Positions 20,339 to 29,236 of a stretch of 64,000 nucleotides of DNA are shown here, piece by piece; within the stretch, counting starts at the first letter, position 1, and every line of letters begins with the position of its first letter. The stretch is taken from NCBI RefSeq assembly GCF_011516645.4, contig NZ_CP088285.1:8078501-8142500 (forward strand), in the 5' to 3' direction. The translations under genes and the position numbers were made by a program. The DNA comes from Bradyrhizobium septentrionale (lineage in GTDB: Bacteria; Pseudomonadota; Alphaproteobacteria; Rhizobiales; Xanthobacteraceae). Below the pieces are notes generated by a model that had not been told where the DNA came from, searched no databases, and saw only the letters and a list, made by a program, of their open reading frames with translations.

Positions 20339-20542
20339 TTACCCGCAACAATTCCCGGCTTGCATTGGCGGGCATGGGACGGTTCCGTATGAGCAATAAA
20401 CGCAGCAATCTCCTGCTTTCGGTTTCAGCCGGGTGCCGCACCGCTTGCAGTCATAGAAGAACTGGCAGGCATCGGTCGGCATGGTCTCGGCAGAGACATG
20501 GCCGCAGGATGGGCAGGTCAGTTCGGAGATCAGTTCCGTCAT
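20339..20542 (-). CDS. GDCCVxC-type cysteine-rich small protein
   Basis: A 67-residue protein recognised by the GDCCVYCSYGTVPCPP core, which names the GDCCVxC family of proteins and selenoproteins. Here the positions are all cysteine codons, with no in-frame TGA. It also has CPSCGH near the N-terminus and DCKRCG, so it could bind a metal or act in redox or metalloid handling. The family is often seen near mercury or stress genes, but none are adjacent here. The role is unknown. The start is the ATG at 20542. Confidence 0.75.
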   Translation of the reverse strand: MTELISELTCPSCGHVSAETMPTDACQFFYDCKRCGTRLKPKAGDCCVYCSYGTVPCPPMQAGNCCG

Positions 20543-20625
20543 GCATCCGAATATGCGGTGTTGGTGGCTAATGCGAAACCCCCGCCCTGCCCTTCATCGC
20601 CCATGGCTCATCGGCCAGGCCAAAT

Positions 20626-20651
20626 AAAAAACCCCGGGCCAAGGCCCGGGG
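20626..20651 (-). terminator. Rho-independent terminator of the porin gene
   Basis: A perfect 9-bp G/C stem (ccccgggcc / ggcccgggg) with a two-base loop, followed on the minus strand by six T. It lies 31 bases after the stop of the outer-membrane protein gene at 20682. On the plus strand four T follow, so weak two-way action is possible. Confidence 0.85.
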
Positions 20652-20681
20652 TTTTCGACGTCGCTTGGATTAAGCGAACAA

Positions 20682-21416
20682 TCAGTAGCGCGCGATGACC
20701 GGGCCACCGAACTTGTAGTTCAGACGGCCGAGCACCATGTCGGTGTCGCCACCGGTGCGGAAGCCGGTCACACCGATGCCACCAGGAACGACGAACGTCG
20801 CATCGTGCGTGTCTTCGAAGATGTGGTTGTACTCGACGCCGAGCGACCAGCCCTGGGCGAAGGCGAACTCGAGGCCAACACCGACCGTCGGGCTCCAACG
20901 GGTGTCGTAGCCGGTTTCGGACGCCAGCACGCCGCCGGGAGCCAGGAACTGGTAGTTGCGATCGGTGACCGCAGCACCGCCCTTGGCGTACAGCAGGACG
21001 TTGTTCCAGGCGTAACCGATCTGACCGGTGAACAGGCCGAACGCATCCATCTTCGAGCGAACGACGCCGCCCGGGACGACGAGGTTGCCGGTGCTGCCCG
21101 AGACGTCAGCCCAGTTGCCCTGAGCTTCCAGACCGAACACCCAGCCGCCGGTCTGCCAGCGGTAGCCGACCTGGCCACCGACGGTGCCGCCGTTGGCGTC
21201 GAAGCTGCCGACGGTGCCGAGACCGGTCACCGAACGGTTGTCGTGGGCCTGGGCCCAACCGCCGTTGATACCAATGTAGAAGCCGGTCCAATCATAAACA
21301 GCGGCAACCATGGGCGGCGGAGCCTTGGTGTAAGGGCGAGCCGCGAGGTCAGCCGCGGAAGCAGCGGTCGCGCTGAGCGCGAGCAGGCTGGCGGTGACAA
21401 GCAAAATCTTCTTCAT
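20682..21416 (-). CDS. Omp25/31-like outer-membrane beta-barrel protein
   Basis: A 244-residue small porin-like protein. It starts MKKILLVTASLLALSATAAS with a signal peptide cut near ASA-ADL. The proline-rich linker AARPYTKAPPPMVAAV is followed by YDWTGFYIGINGGWAQ, a hallmark of the rhizobial Omp25/31 family of 8-strand barrels. The C-terminus ends in FGGPVIARY with a terminal aromatic residue. The ATG at 21416 has a GGGAAAA ribosome site; the frame extends upstream without homology. Bradyrhizobium genomes carry many such paralogues. A strong terminator follows, so it is monocistronic. Confidence 0.9.
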   Translation of the reverse strand: MKKILLVTASLLALSATAASAADLAARPYTKAPPPMVAAVYDWTGFYIGINGGWAQAHDNRSVTGLGTVGSFDANGGTVGGQVGYRWQTGGWVFGLEAQGNWADVSGSTGNLVVPGGVVRSKMDAFGLFTGQIGYAWNNVLLYAKGGAAVTDRNYQFLAPGGVLASETGYDTRWSPTVGVGLEFAFAQGWSLGVEYNHIFEDTHDATFVVPGGIGVTGFRTGGDTDMVLGRLNYKFGGPVIARY

Positions 21417-21722
21417 TTTTCCCGTTCCAACTTTTTCTACAGGGCCCCCAAGGCCGCGAGACACCGTCATAGCAGTCTCGAACGGAATTGCTGTAACTTC
21501 GCTGCAACAGGCAGGCCCAAACGACTTCGCTCAAATTTGAAGTTAATACTGTATTACAAGCATTTCCTGGAACTTTTGCCACATAACTGCCGCATAATTT
21601 TCACAATTCAAACCTGCGTGCAGAATTCGCCGCGCAAGCCCTCGCAAGACGGTGTTGACCGGAACCGGCTTGTTCGATTTGGATCATCGCCGAGATCGAA
21701 TCTTCGTAGCAAAGGAATGCAC
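21417..21722. other. Divergent promoter region of the porin and DUF3551 genes
   Basis: This 306-base gap is AT-richer than its surroundings, as expected for a region with two outward promoters. A perfect palindrome TAATAC-T-GTATTA at 21544-21556 could be an operator. I could not assign -35/-10 elements with confidence, and I see no further reading frame. Confidence 0.4.
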
Positions 21723-22019
21723 ATGCGGACGATGATTCTTGCTGCGGCATCTGTGGTCGCGCTCGCGACCTTGGGGACTGTGCCCGCGCATGCCATCGGC
21801 GTGCGCTACCCGTTCTGCATTCAGGGCGATCGCTATCCCGGTCTGAGCAACTGCTCCTACCCGTCCTATCAGGCGTGCCTGGCCACCGCCTCCGGCATCG
21901 GACAGAACTGCATCGCCAACCCCTATTATGCCGGCGACAACGACCCGCGTTCCTATCTGAACATGTCGCCGCGGGAGCGCCGCGACGACGGCAATTTCTT
22001 CAACCTGTTCTTCCACTGA
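21723..22019 (+). CDS. DUF3551 small secreted protein (copy 1)
   Basis: A 98-residue exported protein. The signal peptide MRTMILAAASVVALATLGTV is followed by cleavage near AHA. The mature part has the DUF3551 pattern of paired cysteines: YPFCIQG, NCSYPSYQACLA, then GQNCIANPYYAG. The family is common and multicopy in Bradyrhizobium and has no known function. The ATG at 21723 has AGGA six bases upstream; another in-frame ATG lies two codons earlier. It is followed by a second member of the family. Confidence 0.8.
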   Translation: MRTMILAAASVVALATLGTVPAHAIGVRYPFCIQGDRYPGLSNCSYPSYQACLATASGIGQNCIANPYYAGDNDPRSYLNMSPRERRDDGNFFNLFFH

Positions 22020-22140
22020 CGGCCGATCCGGCAAGGCACGGGTGCGGGAACGTGAATTGATGCACGCCCGCGCAGATGCCACTTCGCGCGCACGCTCCAG
22101 CATGAGCGTCGCCGGCGCCTGATCGACAGGAGATCTCTCG

Positions 22141-22422
22141 ATGCGCAGCCTGATTCTGGCACTGTTGGCCATACTGTTGGCCTTGGAGGCAGTCGCGAGC
22201 GCGCCGGCCAACGCCCAGAAATACGATTCGACCTCACCGGTCTGCAAACGCAACTACCGATGGGGCGGTGAGGACACCGATTGCGGCTACACCTCGATGG
22301 CTCAGTGCCAAGCCTCGGCGTCCGGCCTGGCGGCGATGTGCATCGATAATCCCTACTATGCCGGGCCGCCGATCGACCGTCGGCCGAGAGAGCCTGGCAG
22401 ACGGCCCCGCCCGGTCTATTGA
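22141..22422 (+). CDS. DUF3551 small secreted protein (copy 2)
   Basis: A 93-residue exported protein similar in plan to the preceding gene. It has a signal peptide MRSLILALLAILLALEAVAS, then SPVCKRNYRWGG, then DCGYTSMAQCQASASGLAAM, then CIDNPYYAG. The C-terminus is rich in Arg and Pro (RREPGRRPRPVY-like). A ribosome site CAGGAG lies about 10 bases before the ATG. The two genes look like a diverged tandem duplication. Function unknown. Confidence 0.78.
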   Translation: MRSLILALLAILLALEAVASAPANAQKYDSTSPVCKRNYRWGGEDTDCGYTSMAQCQASASGLAAMCIDNPYYAGPPIDRRPREPGRRPRPVY

Positions 22423-22523
22423 GGTCTGAAGCCTTTTGCGCTGTGCTTGAAGCGAAGGCTCCAACCTCTTGTTTTGAAGTGGTTTCTTTGCACGAGCGGT
22501 TGGCCGCTTCGCTCGGAAAGGCG

Positions 22524-23222
22524 TTATTCGAGCTCGACGATCTGTCCGTTCGACAGCGACACCCGGCGATCCATCCGCGCGGCGAGATCCATGTTGTGGG
22601 TCGCGATCAGCATCGCGACCCGGGTCGCCTTGACGAGTTGCATCAGCGCGCCGAAGACGTGATCGGCCGTGCCGGGATCGAGATTGCCGGTCGGCTCGTC
22701 CGCAAACAAGACCCGCGGTGCATTGGCAACCGCGCGCGCGATCGCCACGCGTTGCTGCTCGCCGCCCGAGAGTTCAGCCGGACGATGAGTGATGCGGTCG
22801 CCAAGGCCGAGATAGGACAGGATCTCGGTCGACCGTTTCACGGTCTCGGAGCGTTTCAGGCCCCGAATCATCTGCGGCAGCATGACGTTCTCGAGCGCCG
22901 AGAATTCCGGCAGCAGCCGGTGCTGTTGATAGACGAAGCCGATGTCGGAACGGCGAATCTGGGTGCGATCGACATCGGACATCTGCGAGGTCGGCGTGCC
23001 CGCAACATAGACCTCGCCCTCATCGGGGGTCTCGAGCAGGCCTGCGATGTGCAGCAATGTCGACTTGCCTGATCCCGACGGTGCCACCAGCGCCACCGAT
23101 TGACCCGGCCACAGCGCAAGCTTGGCGCCGTTCAGGATCGTCAGCGTCGCTTCACCCTGCCGGTATTCCCGCTTGATGTCATGAAGATAGATGACCGGTG
23201 TATCTTCCGCCCCCTCCGCCAT
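22524..23222 (-). CDS. lolD: Lipoprotein-releasing ABC transporter ATPase LolD
   Basis: A 232-residue ATPase that powers release of outer-membrane lipoproteins from the inner membrane. Walker A is [15 protein letters not shown], the signature is [14 protein letters not shown], and Walker B is [13 protein letters not shown]. It follows the LolC/E membrane subunit by nine bases, and the order lolC/E-lolD is standard. No LolB or second permease is visible, which fits the single LolC/E-type permease arrangement of alphaproteobacteria. Confidence 0.93.
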   Translation of the reverse strand: MAEGAEDTPVIYLHDIKREYRQGEATLTILNGAKLALWPGQSVALVAPSGSGKSTLLHIAGLLETPDEGEVYVAGTPTSQMSDVDRTQIRRSDIGFVYQQHRLLPEFSALENVMLPQMIRGLKRSETVKRSTEILSYLGLGDRITHRPAELSGGEQQRVAIARAVANAPRVLFADEPTGNLDPGTADHVFGALMQLVKATRVAMLIATHNMDLAARMDRRVSLSNGQIVELE

Positions 23223-23231
23223 GTGCGCTCC

Positions 23232-24500
23232 TTACTCGTACCGGAGCGCATCGACCGGATCGAGGCGCGCGGCGCGCCACGACGGGTAGAGCGTCGCCAG
23301 GAAGGACAGCGTCAGCGCCATGATCACGACGGCGAGCGTCTCGCCGAAATCGACTTCAGCCGGCAGCTTGGAGAGAAAATAGAGCTCCGGCGAGAACAGC
23401 TCAGTGTTGGTGAGCCATGACAGGAACTGCCTGATCGATTCGATGTTCAGGCAGATCAGCATGCCGACAGCGAATCCGGTCAACGTTCCGACCACGCCGA
23501 TCGAGGCACCGGTAATCAGGAAGATCCGCATGATCGAGCCTTGCGAGGCGCCCATGGTGCGCAGGATCGCGATGTCCTGCCCCTTGTCCTTCACCAGCAT
23601 GATCAGGCCCGAGACGATGTTGAGCGCCGCGACCAGCACGATCATGGTCAGGATCAGGAACATCACGTTGCGTTCGACCTGCAGCGCGTTGAAGAAGGTC
23701 GAGTTGCGCTGCCGCCAGTCGACCAGGAAGACCGGCCGGCCGGCCGCCTCCGTCACCAGCTTGCGATAGGTGTCGATCTTGTCCGGATTGGTGGTGAACA
23801 CCTCGATCGAGGACACGTCGTTGTTGCGGTTGAAATAGGCCTGCGCCTCGGCCAGCGGCATGAACACGAAGGTCGAATCGTATTCCGACATACCGATCTC
23901 GAACACCGCTGATATCTTGTAGGGCTTGATGCGCGGCGTGGTGCCCATCGGCGTCACCGCGCCCTTTGGCGAGACCAGCGTGATCATGTCGCCGGCGTGC
24001 AGCGAGAGCTGGTCGGCGAGCCGGCGGCCGATCGCGACGCCCTGCCCTTCATCGAAGCCCTCAAGCGTGCCCTGCTTGATGTTCTTGGCGATCGAGGTGA
24101 GGTTGTTGAGATCGTCTGAGCGAATGCCGCGGATGAAGACGCCGGCGGCGTTGAACGGCGACGAACCGAGCCCCTGCCCGTCCACGACAGGCGCGGCCAG
24201 CCGGATGCCCTGCACCTGGCTGATGCGGTCGGCGACGTCCTTCCAATCGGTCAGCGGCGATTCCAGCGGCTGCACCAGGAGATGTCCGTTGAGGCCGAGG
24301 ATCTTGTCCAGGAGCTCCTTGCGAAAGCCATTCATGACGGCCATCACCACGATCAGCGTGGCGACGCCGAGCATGATGCCGAGGAACGAGAAGCCGGCGA
24401 TGACCGAGATGAAGCCTTCCTTGCGGCGCGCGCGCAGATAGCGTCCGGACAGCAGCCATTCGAATGGCGCAAAAGGCGGGGTTCGGACTGGCTCGCTCAT
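23232..24500 (-). CDS. lolC: Lipoprotein-releasing permease LolC/LolE
   Basis: A 422-residue inner-membrane subunit of the Lol exporter. One membrane span sits at the N-terminus (FISVIAGFSFLGIMLGVATL), then a large periplasmic MacB-like domain (about residues 50-270), then three C-terminal spans. The FtsX-type segment ILRTMGASQGSIMRIFLI and the closing TLYPSWRAARLDPVDALRYE are typical. The ATG at 24500 (MSEPVRTPPF) is preferred; a start four codons earlier is possible. It is paired with lolD downstream and follows proS by 84 bases. Confidence 0.93.
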   Translation of the reverse strand: MSEPVRTPPFAPFEWLLSGRYLRARRKEGFISVIAGFSFLGIMLGVATLIVVMAVMNGFRKELLDKILGLNGHLLVQPLESPLTDWKDVADRISQVQGIRLAAPVVDGQGLGSSPFNAAGVFIRGIRSDDLNNLTSIAKNIKQGTLEGFDEGQGVAIGRRLADQLSLHAGDMITLVSPKGAVTPMGTTPRIKPYKISAVFEIGMSEYDSTFVFMPLAEAQAYFNRNNDVSSIEVFTTNPDKIDTYRKLVTEAAGRPVFLVDWRQRNSTFFNALQVERNVMFLILTMIVLVAALNIVSGLIMLVKDKGQDIAILRTMGASQGSIMRIFLITGASIGVVGTLTGFAVGMLICLNIESIRQFLSWLTNTELFSPELYFLSKLPAEVDFGETLAVVIMALTLSFLATLYPSWRAARLDPVDALRYE

Positions 24501-24584
24501 GGTCTCATCCATCTGTCGATAATCCCATGATTCGGGCCAAATGTGGCCGGATTACCCCGCCGATAAGTGCGGCGTGAATAAACT

Positions 24585-25904
24585 TTAACCCGCGAGCTTC
24601 GCGACCACGTCGGCGGGGCTCATGTTGTCGCGTGAACCGTCGCTGCGACGCTTCACCTCGACCTTGCCGTCGGCAAGCCCCTTCGGTCCGACCAGAATCT
24701 GCCAGGGGATACCGATCAGATCGGCCGCGGCGAACTTGGCGCCGGCGCGCTGATCGGTGTCGTCGTAGAGCACGTCGACGCCCTTCGCCAGGAGATCGCG
24801 ATAGAGCTGTTCGCAGGCACCATCGACGGCGGCATCGCCCTGCTTGAGATTGAGGATCGCAACACGGAACGGCGCGACCGCCTCGGGCCATTTGATGCCG
24901 GCATCATCGTGACAGGCCTCGATGATCGCGCCGACCAGACGCGACACGCCGACGCCGTAGGAGCCGCCATGGATCGGCACGTCGACGCCATCGGGTCCGG
25001 CCACCATCGCCTTCATGGTGTCGGAATATTTGGTGCCGAAATAGAAGATCTGGCCGACCTCGATGCCGCGGGTGTTGAGCCGCTTTGCTTCGGGGACTTC
25101 CTGCTCGAAGCGCGCGGCCTCGTGGACGTCCTCGGTCGCAGCGTAGACCGAGGTCCACTGCTTGATGATTGGCGTCAGGTCGCCGTCATAATCGACGTCC
25201 GCACCCGGCACCGGCAGGTCAAGCACATCGCGGTTGATGTAGACGCCGGACTCGCCGGTCTCCGCGAGCACGATGAACTCGTGGCTGAGATCGCCGCCGA
25301 TCGGACCGGTCTCGGCCCGCATCGGGATCGCCTTGAGACCCATCCGCGCGAAGGTGCGCAGGTAGGCCACGAACATCTTGTTGTAGGAGCGCCGCGCACC
25401 GGCCTCATCGAGGTCGAACGAATAGGCGTCCTTCATCAGAAATTCGCGGCCGCGCATCACGCCGAAGCGCGGACGCTGCTCGTCGCGGAACTTCCACTGG
25501 ATGTGATAGAGGTTGAGCGGCAGGCTCTTGTAGGACTTGACGTAGGAGCGGAAGATCTCCGTGATCATTTCCTCGTTGGTCGGCCCGTACAGAAGCTCGC
25601 GCTTGTGACGATCGAGGATGCGCAGCATCTCCGGGCCATAGGCGTCGTAGCGGCCGCTTTCACGCCAGAGATCGGCGAGTTGCAGCGTCGGCATCAAAAG
25701 CTCGAGCGCACCGGCGCGGTCCTGCTCCTCGCGAACGATCTGCTCGATCTTCTTCAGCACCCGGAAGCCGAGCGGCAGCCAGGCATAGATGCCGGCCGCC
25801 TCCTGCCGCATCATGCCCGCGCGCAACATCAGCCGATGCGAGACGATCTCCGCCTCTTTCGGATTTTCTTTCAGGATGGGCAGGAAAAACCGCGACAATC
25901 GCAT
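24585..25904 (-). CDS. proS: Prolyl-tRNA synthetase (short form)
   Basis: Class II aminoacyl-tRNA synthetase of 439 residues. It lacks the roughly 180-residue editing insertion found in the E. coli enzyme, as is usual for the alphaproteobacterial form. Motif 1 lies around [17 protein letters not shown] and motif 2 around [18 protein letters not shown]. Motif 3 is around [16 protein letters not shown]. The C-terminal anticodon-binding domain is complete, ending DVVAKLAG. Lack of the editing domain suggests that separate trans-editing proteins are needed. Confidence 0.95.
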   Translation of the reverse strand: MRLSRFFLPILKENPKEAEIVSHRLMLRAGMMRQEAAGIYAWLPLGFRVLKKIEQIVREEQDRAGALELLMPTLQLADLWRESGRYDAYGPEMLRILDRHKRELLYGPTNEEMITEIFRSYVKSYKSLPLNLYHIQWKFRDEQRPRFGVMRGREFLMKDAYSFDLDEAGARRSYNKMFVAYLRTFARMGLKAIPMRAETGPIGGDLSHEFIVLAETGESGVYINRDVLDLPVPGADVDYDGDLTPIIKQWTSVYAATEDVHEAARFEQEVPEAKRLNTRGIEVGQIFYFGTKYSDTMKAMVAGPDGVDVPIHGGSYGVGVSRLVGAIIEACHDDAGIKWPEAVAPFRVAILNLKQGDAAVDGACEQLYRDLLAKGVDVLYDDTDQRAGAKFAAADLIGIPWQILVGPKGLADGKVEVKRRSDGSRDNMSPADVVAKLAG

Positions 25905-26069
25905 GGCGTTACTCGGGAATCAGGAAAGCGTGGGAAGAGCTGCAGTGAAACCGGATCGGGTGTGAAAACACAAGGGCCGCCAAATGACAAAAGCCCTTCA
26001 AATCAGGCTATTTTCGGCCATTTGAGCGAATTGCGTCCCGCCGACCTGCCCGGCGCGCTGATCGTGCGT

Positions 26070-27656
26070 TTACCTGACCTCGAAATCGTCTTCCAGCGTC
26101 ACTTTCTTGAAATCGGTCACCAGGGCATCGATCTGCATGTGCCAGCGGCCCGGGACCGGCAACGGCACCTTCTTCACATGCCAATAGCCGTCGGCACCCA
26201 GCGCGGCACTGCGTTCCATCGGCTCGATGCCGCGATCAGGCAGGCTCAGCGTCAGCGTCGCTTCCTTGGCCGCGAACGGGCTGGCATCGCCGTTCATCAG
26301 CTGCAGCACAAAGTCGTTCTGCCCGACCTTGCCTGGCGCGATCAGCACCTGGAACATCGCCGCATCGGCGTGGATGTGGACCGCGAGCGGAACGTCGGTC
26401 GACATCGCCAGCGCGCGCGGCGGCGGCGTGAAGCGCCACAGCGCGACGAGACCGAGAATGGCGATCATCAGCACGAATTCGAGCGCGATCGAGCGCTGCA
26501 GCGGCCGTGTGCGGTGGAATTCGCGCGCGATGGCCGGCGTGAACACCAGGCGGTTCAACGCAGCGAACCCGAGCAACAGCACCACCAGCCCAAGTTTCAC
26601 CAGCATGATGTTGCCGTATCCGGTATCGATCAGCGCGCGGAAGCTTTCGAGTTGGACCACGGCGAGTGCAAGGCCCGACAGCGCGATCAACGTGACGACC
26701 GGCACCGCGATCGTCGAAAAGCGCTGCAGTACCCGCAACAGCGATTCCTTGCGCTGCCAGGCCAGCACCGCCAGTGGCGCCAACGAGCCCATCCAGAAGG
26801 CGAGGCCAACGCCGTGGATAAACAGCGCGGTCCGGGTCAGCCATTGCGGAGAGGCGGTGGCGGCGTGGCCGCTGACCGCAAACGACAGCCCGACACAGAT
26901 CATTGCGATCGCGGTGCGCACGAAGGCCGCACCGAACGACGGGCTGCGCCAGGCGATCGCCGCGATCAACATCGCTGCGATTGCGAGCAGCATGGCCGGA
27001 AACAGGCTGGTGCCGGCGGCACCGGCCCATGCCGCCCAAGTCAGCATGCCTGAGAGCGGCAGGTTCAAAAGGTCGACGCCCTGCAAGCCAAGCGAGGCGA
27101 CCGCGCCGACAAGGCCTGTTACCAGCGACCACATGATCAGTCGTTCGCCGGCCGGGCCCTGCCCGATCCAGGCGGCAAAGAACACGCCGCCGACGCCGGC
27201 AAACAGCCCCAGATAGAGCCCGAGCCGCACCAGCCAGATCAGCGCATCGAGCACGCCGTCGCCGGACGGCGCCGCCGAGCCGGAGACGACGCCGATCGAG
27301 AATAGCAGCGAGCCGGCGACCGGGTGGCCATCCTGCGACACCACGCGATAGCTGATCACCTGCGTGCCCTGGGGCAGGCCCGCCGGCAGCGTCACGGTCA
27401 CCGATTGATCGACGGCGCGGATCGCGACATCGCGCGGCTTGCCCGCAGCGTCGAGCAGGCTGACCGCAGTCGGCGCCACCGCTTCGTTGAAGCGGAGCAC
27501 CACCGTCTTCGGCGCCTCCGTCAGCACGCTGCCATCGGCCGGCTCGGCGGCGATCAGGACGGCATGCGCATGGGCCGAGGTCGCAAGGCACAGCGCCACG
27601 AGCAGCGCGGCAAGACTTGCTGCAAGGCTTCCTGCAAGGCTTGCGACCCGCCGCAC
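26070..27656 (-). CDS. CopC-CopD fusion, copper resistance/transport protein
   Basis: A 528-residue fusion of the YcnJ type. After a signal peptide ending ATSAHA, a CopC domain (about residues 31-125) starts with a histidine that would be the mature N-terminus, and it has SQDGHPVAG near its end; both fit a Cu(II) site. Eight or so membrane spans form the CopD part (about 140-420). A C-terminal periplasmic domain of some 100 residues (FTPPPRALAMSTDVPLAVHI onward) resembles YtkA/FixH-type modules. The likely role is copper movement across the inner membrane. It is the last gene of the copper cluster, three bases after the YcnI gene. Confidence 0.88.
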   Translation of the reverse strand: MRRVASLAGSLAASLAALLVALCLATSAHAHAVLIAAEPADGSVLTEAPKTVVLRFNEAVAPTAVSLLDAAGKPRDVAIRAVDQSVTVTLPAGLPQGTQVISYRVVSQDGHPVAGSLLFSIGVVSGSAAPSGDGVLDALIWLVRLGLYLGLFAGVGGVFFAAWIGQGPAGERLIMWSLVTGLVGAVASLGLQGVDLLNLPLSGMLTWAAWAGAAGTSLFPAMLLAIAAMLIAAIAWRSPSFGAAFVRTAIAMICVGLSFAVSGHAATASPQWLTRTALFIHGVGLAFWMGSLAPLAVLAWQRKESLLRVLQRFSTIAVPVVTLIALSGLALAVVQLESFRALIDTGYGNIMLVKLGLVVLLLGFAALNRLVFTPAIAREFHRTRPLQRSIALEFVLMIAILGLVALWRFTPPPRALAMSTDVPLAVHIHADAAMFQVLIAPGKVGQNDFVLQLMNGDASPFAAKEATLTLSLPDRGIEPMERSAALGADGYWHVKKVPLPVPGRWHMQIDALVTDFKKVTLEDDFEVR

Positions 27657-27659
27657 GGC

Positions 27660-28187
27660 TTACGACTTCGGCAGCAGCTTGACGCCGGGCGCCGGCGTCT
27701 TGCTGCCATGCTCGTGTCCGCCGCCCTGCCCGTCGGCCGGGATATCGATCCAGCGGCTGACGCCCTGCTCGCATTCCTGCACGACCGGGAAGTACAACGT
27801 GGTGTTGGGCTTCAACGTATCGGTGAGAAACGTCTGCATCACGAACTCGTCGTAGTTCTGGTCCGAGAGCTTGCCGCCGCTCCAGGCAACTTCCTTCACG
27901 CCCTCAGAGAGCCTGGCACCGTGATAGTCGTATTGCGCGGCGTATTGGCCGGTGACCGTATCGAGGGTCCAGCCAGGCTTCGGCATCGGCTTCACCCCGA
28001 TCACGCCTTCCGGAATCTGCACGCGGAGCTTGATCGTTGCCGATCCCGCGCAGCCATGCGGCACGGCAAAAACCGCCTTGTAGTACGATCCGACCGGCGC
28101 CTGCTTTCCTTCCAGAGTGACATGGGCGATCGCCGGTGACGCTGCGAGCAGCGCCGCCGTGGCAATGAGGAGCGTGTGTGACCGCAT
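27660..28187 (-). CDS. YcnI-like DUF1775 copper-binding protein
   Basis: A 175-residue periplasmic protein. The signal peptide is cut after IAI/A so that the mature chain would begin HVTLEGKQAPVGSYYK. In YcnI this N-terminal histidine holds Cu(II) in a monohistidine brace. FAVPHGCAGSATIKLRVQIP is the domain core. Unlike Bacillus YcnI, no C-terminal membrane anchor is seen; the tail is Gly/His/Lys-rich (GGGHEHGSKT). It lies between the PCuAC and CopC-CopD genes, which is a known gene partnership. Confidence 0.87.
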   Translation of the reverse strand: MRSHTLLIATAALLAASPAIAHVTLEGKQAPVGSYYKAVFAVPHGCAGSATIKLRVQIPEGVIGVKPMPKPGWTLDTVTGQYAAQYDYHGARLSEGVKEVAWSGGKLSDQNYDEFVMQTFLTDTLKPNTTLYFPVVQECEQGVSRWIDIPADGQGGGHEHGSKTPAPGVKLLPKS

Positions 28188-28194
28188 GGCTGCC

Positions 28195-28704
28195 TCACAT
28201 CTTCTTCATGTCCATGTGACCGGAATGGTCGCCGCCAACGGGAGATTGCGCACCGACAGCCTGCACGTCGAGCGAGACCGAGACCTTGCCGGCCTTCTCG
28301 AATTCGAGCGTGACCGGCACCTTGTCGCCCTGCTTCAGCTGACTCTTCAGGTCAAACATCATCAAATGATAGCCGCCGGGCGCAAGCTTCACGGTCTTGC
28401 CGGGCTCGATGGTCAGCCCCTTGTCGAGCGCGCGCATCTTCATTACGCCGTTGTCCATCGACATCTCGTGGACTTCGATCTTGCCGGCGACGTCGCCCGA
28501 GCCTGACACCAGCCGGTCGGGCGTCGTGCCCTTGTTCTCGATCGTCAGATAGCCGCCGCCGATCTTGGCGCCATTCGGCGTTGCCCGGGTCCAGGCCTGC
28601 GTGATCACGAGGTCGCCGGCCTTGACGTCCTCGGCGCGTGCGGACGTCGACGCGAGTGCAGCAGCCAGCGCTGCGAGAGCGAGGATGCGGGAGATCGTTT
28701 TCAT
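28195..28704 (-). CDS. PCuAC-type periplasmic copper chaperone
   Basis: A 169-residue secreted copper(I) chaperone of the PCu(A)C family, which hands copper to cytochrome oxidase CuA sites. The signal peptide ends near SARA. The ligand motifs are visible: VHEMSM (His79, Met81), MKM (Met88/Met90) and GGYHLMMF (His113, Met115), close to the H(M)X10MX21HXM consensus. A His/Met-rich tail (HSGHMDMKKM) adds further metal ligands. The position next to YcnI and CopC-CopD genes supports copper handling. Confidence 0.9.
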   Translation of the reverse strand: MKTISRILALAALAAALASTSARAEDVKAGDLVITQAWTRATPNGAKIGGGYLTIENKGTTPDRLVSGSGDVAGKIEVHEMSMDNGVMKMRALDKGLTIEPGKTVKLAPGGYHLMMFDLKSQLKQGDKVPVTLEFEKAGKVSVSLDVQAVGAQSPVGGDHSGHMDMKKM

Positions 28705-28738
28705 GGCGGCGGATTCCTTTCAGATTGAAGTCGTCGTA

Positions 28739-29236
28739 TTATCGGATTGTTGCAGCCTGCGCGTCAGACCATTTGTTCAAATCGGCGATTTCGGCCGATC
28801 CTTCGATCGTCGTGATCGTTCCGTCATGGGCAATCAGCATGGTTCGCGGGATATCGCCTTGCCAGGCCGGATCGATCTCAAATCTCAATCGTTCGGCGAA
28901 GCCATCGTCGAAAATCCAGTTCTCGGCCGACCCGAGCCCGGCACGATCCAGCATCGATCGGGTCGCCTCCGGCAGGTTCGGAACCAGATCTGCGCTGATC
29001 GTCACGACATCGATATCAGGATGATCCTTCATGAACTGGCCGAGTTGCGGCAGCTCGACCTTGCATGGTCCGCAGGTGACACCCCAGAAATGCACCAGGG
29101 TCGGATGCCCGGCATGCGCATGCAGCAGCTTCTGCCAACTGCCGCGCTCGAACGGCTTTGGCGCGCCCTCGCCCGCCGCCAGTGCGGACGGCAGCGTTGC
29201 GAGCAGGATAACAGCAGCGAGCAAATGACGTTTCAT
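28739..29236 (-). CDS. TlpA/ResA-like thioredoxin-fold protein
   Basis: A 165-residue exported thioredoxin-like protein. The signal peptide MKRHLLAAVILLATLPSALA is followed by a thioredoxin fold with the CGPC active site at residues 55-58 (HFWGVTCGPCKVEL). FMKDHPDIDVVTISADL and the cis-Pro region IPRTMLIAHDG are as expected. In a copper cluster this is likely to reduce cysteines of a copper protein or its target. The ATG overlaps the stop of the upstream propeller gene as ATGA, so the two are coupled. Confidence 0.86.
   Translation of the reverse strand: MKRHLLAAVILLATLPSALAAGEGAPKPFERGSWQKLLHAHAGHPTLVHFWGVTCGPCKVELPQLGQFMKDHPDIDVVTISADLVPNLPEATRSMLDRAGLGSAENWIFDDGFAERLRFEIDPAWQGDIPRTMLIAHDGTITTIEGSAEIADLNKWSDAQAATIR

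Noticed and set aside
24909..27053. A 714-residue plus-strand frame opposite proS and the CopC-CopD gene.
   Set aside because: It runs over two genes and their intergenic gap with low-complexity composition and no domain.
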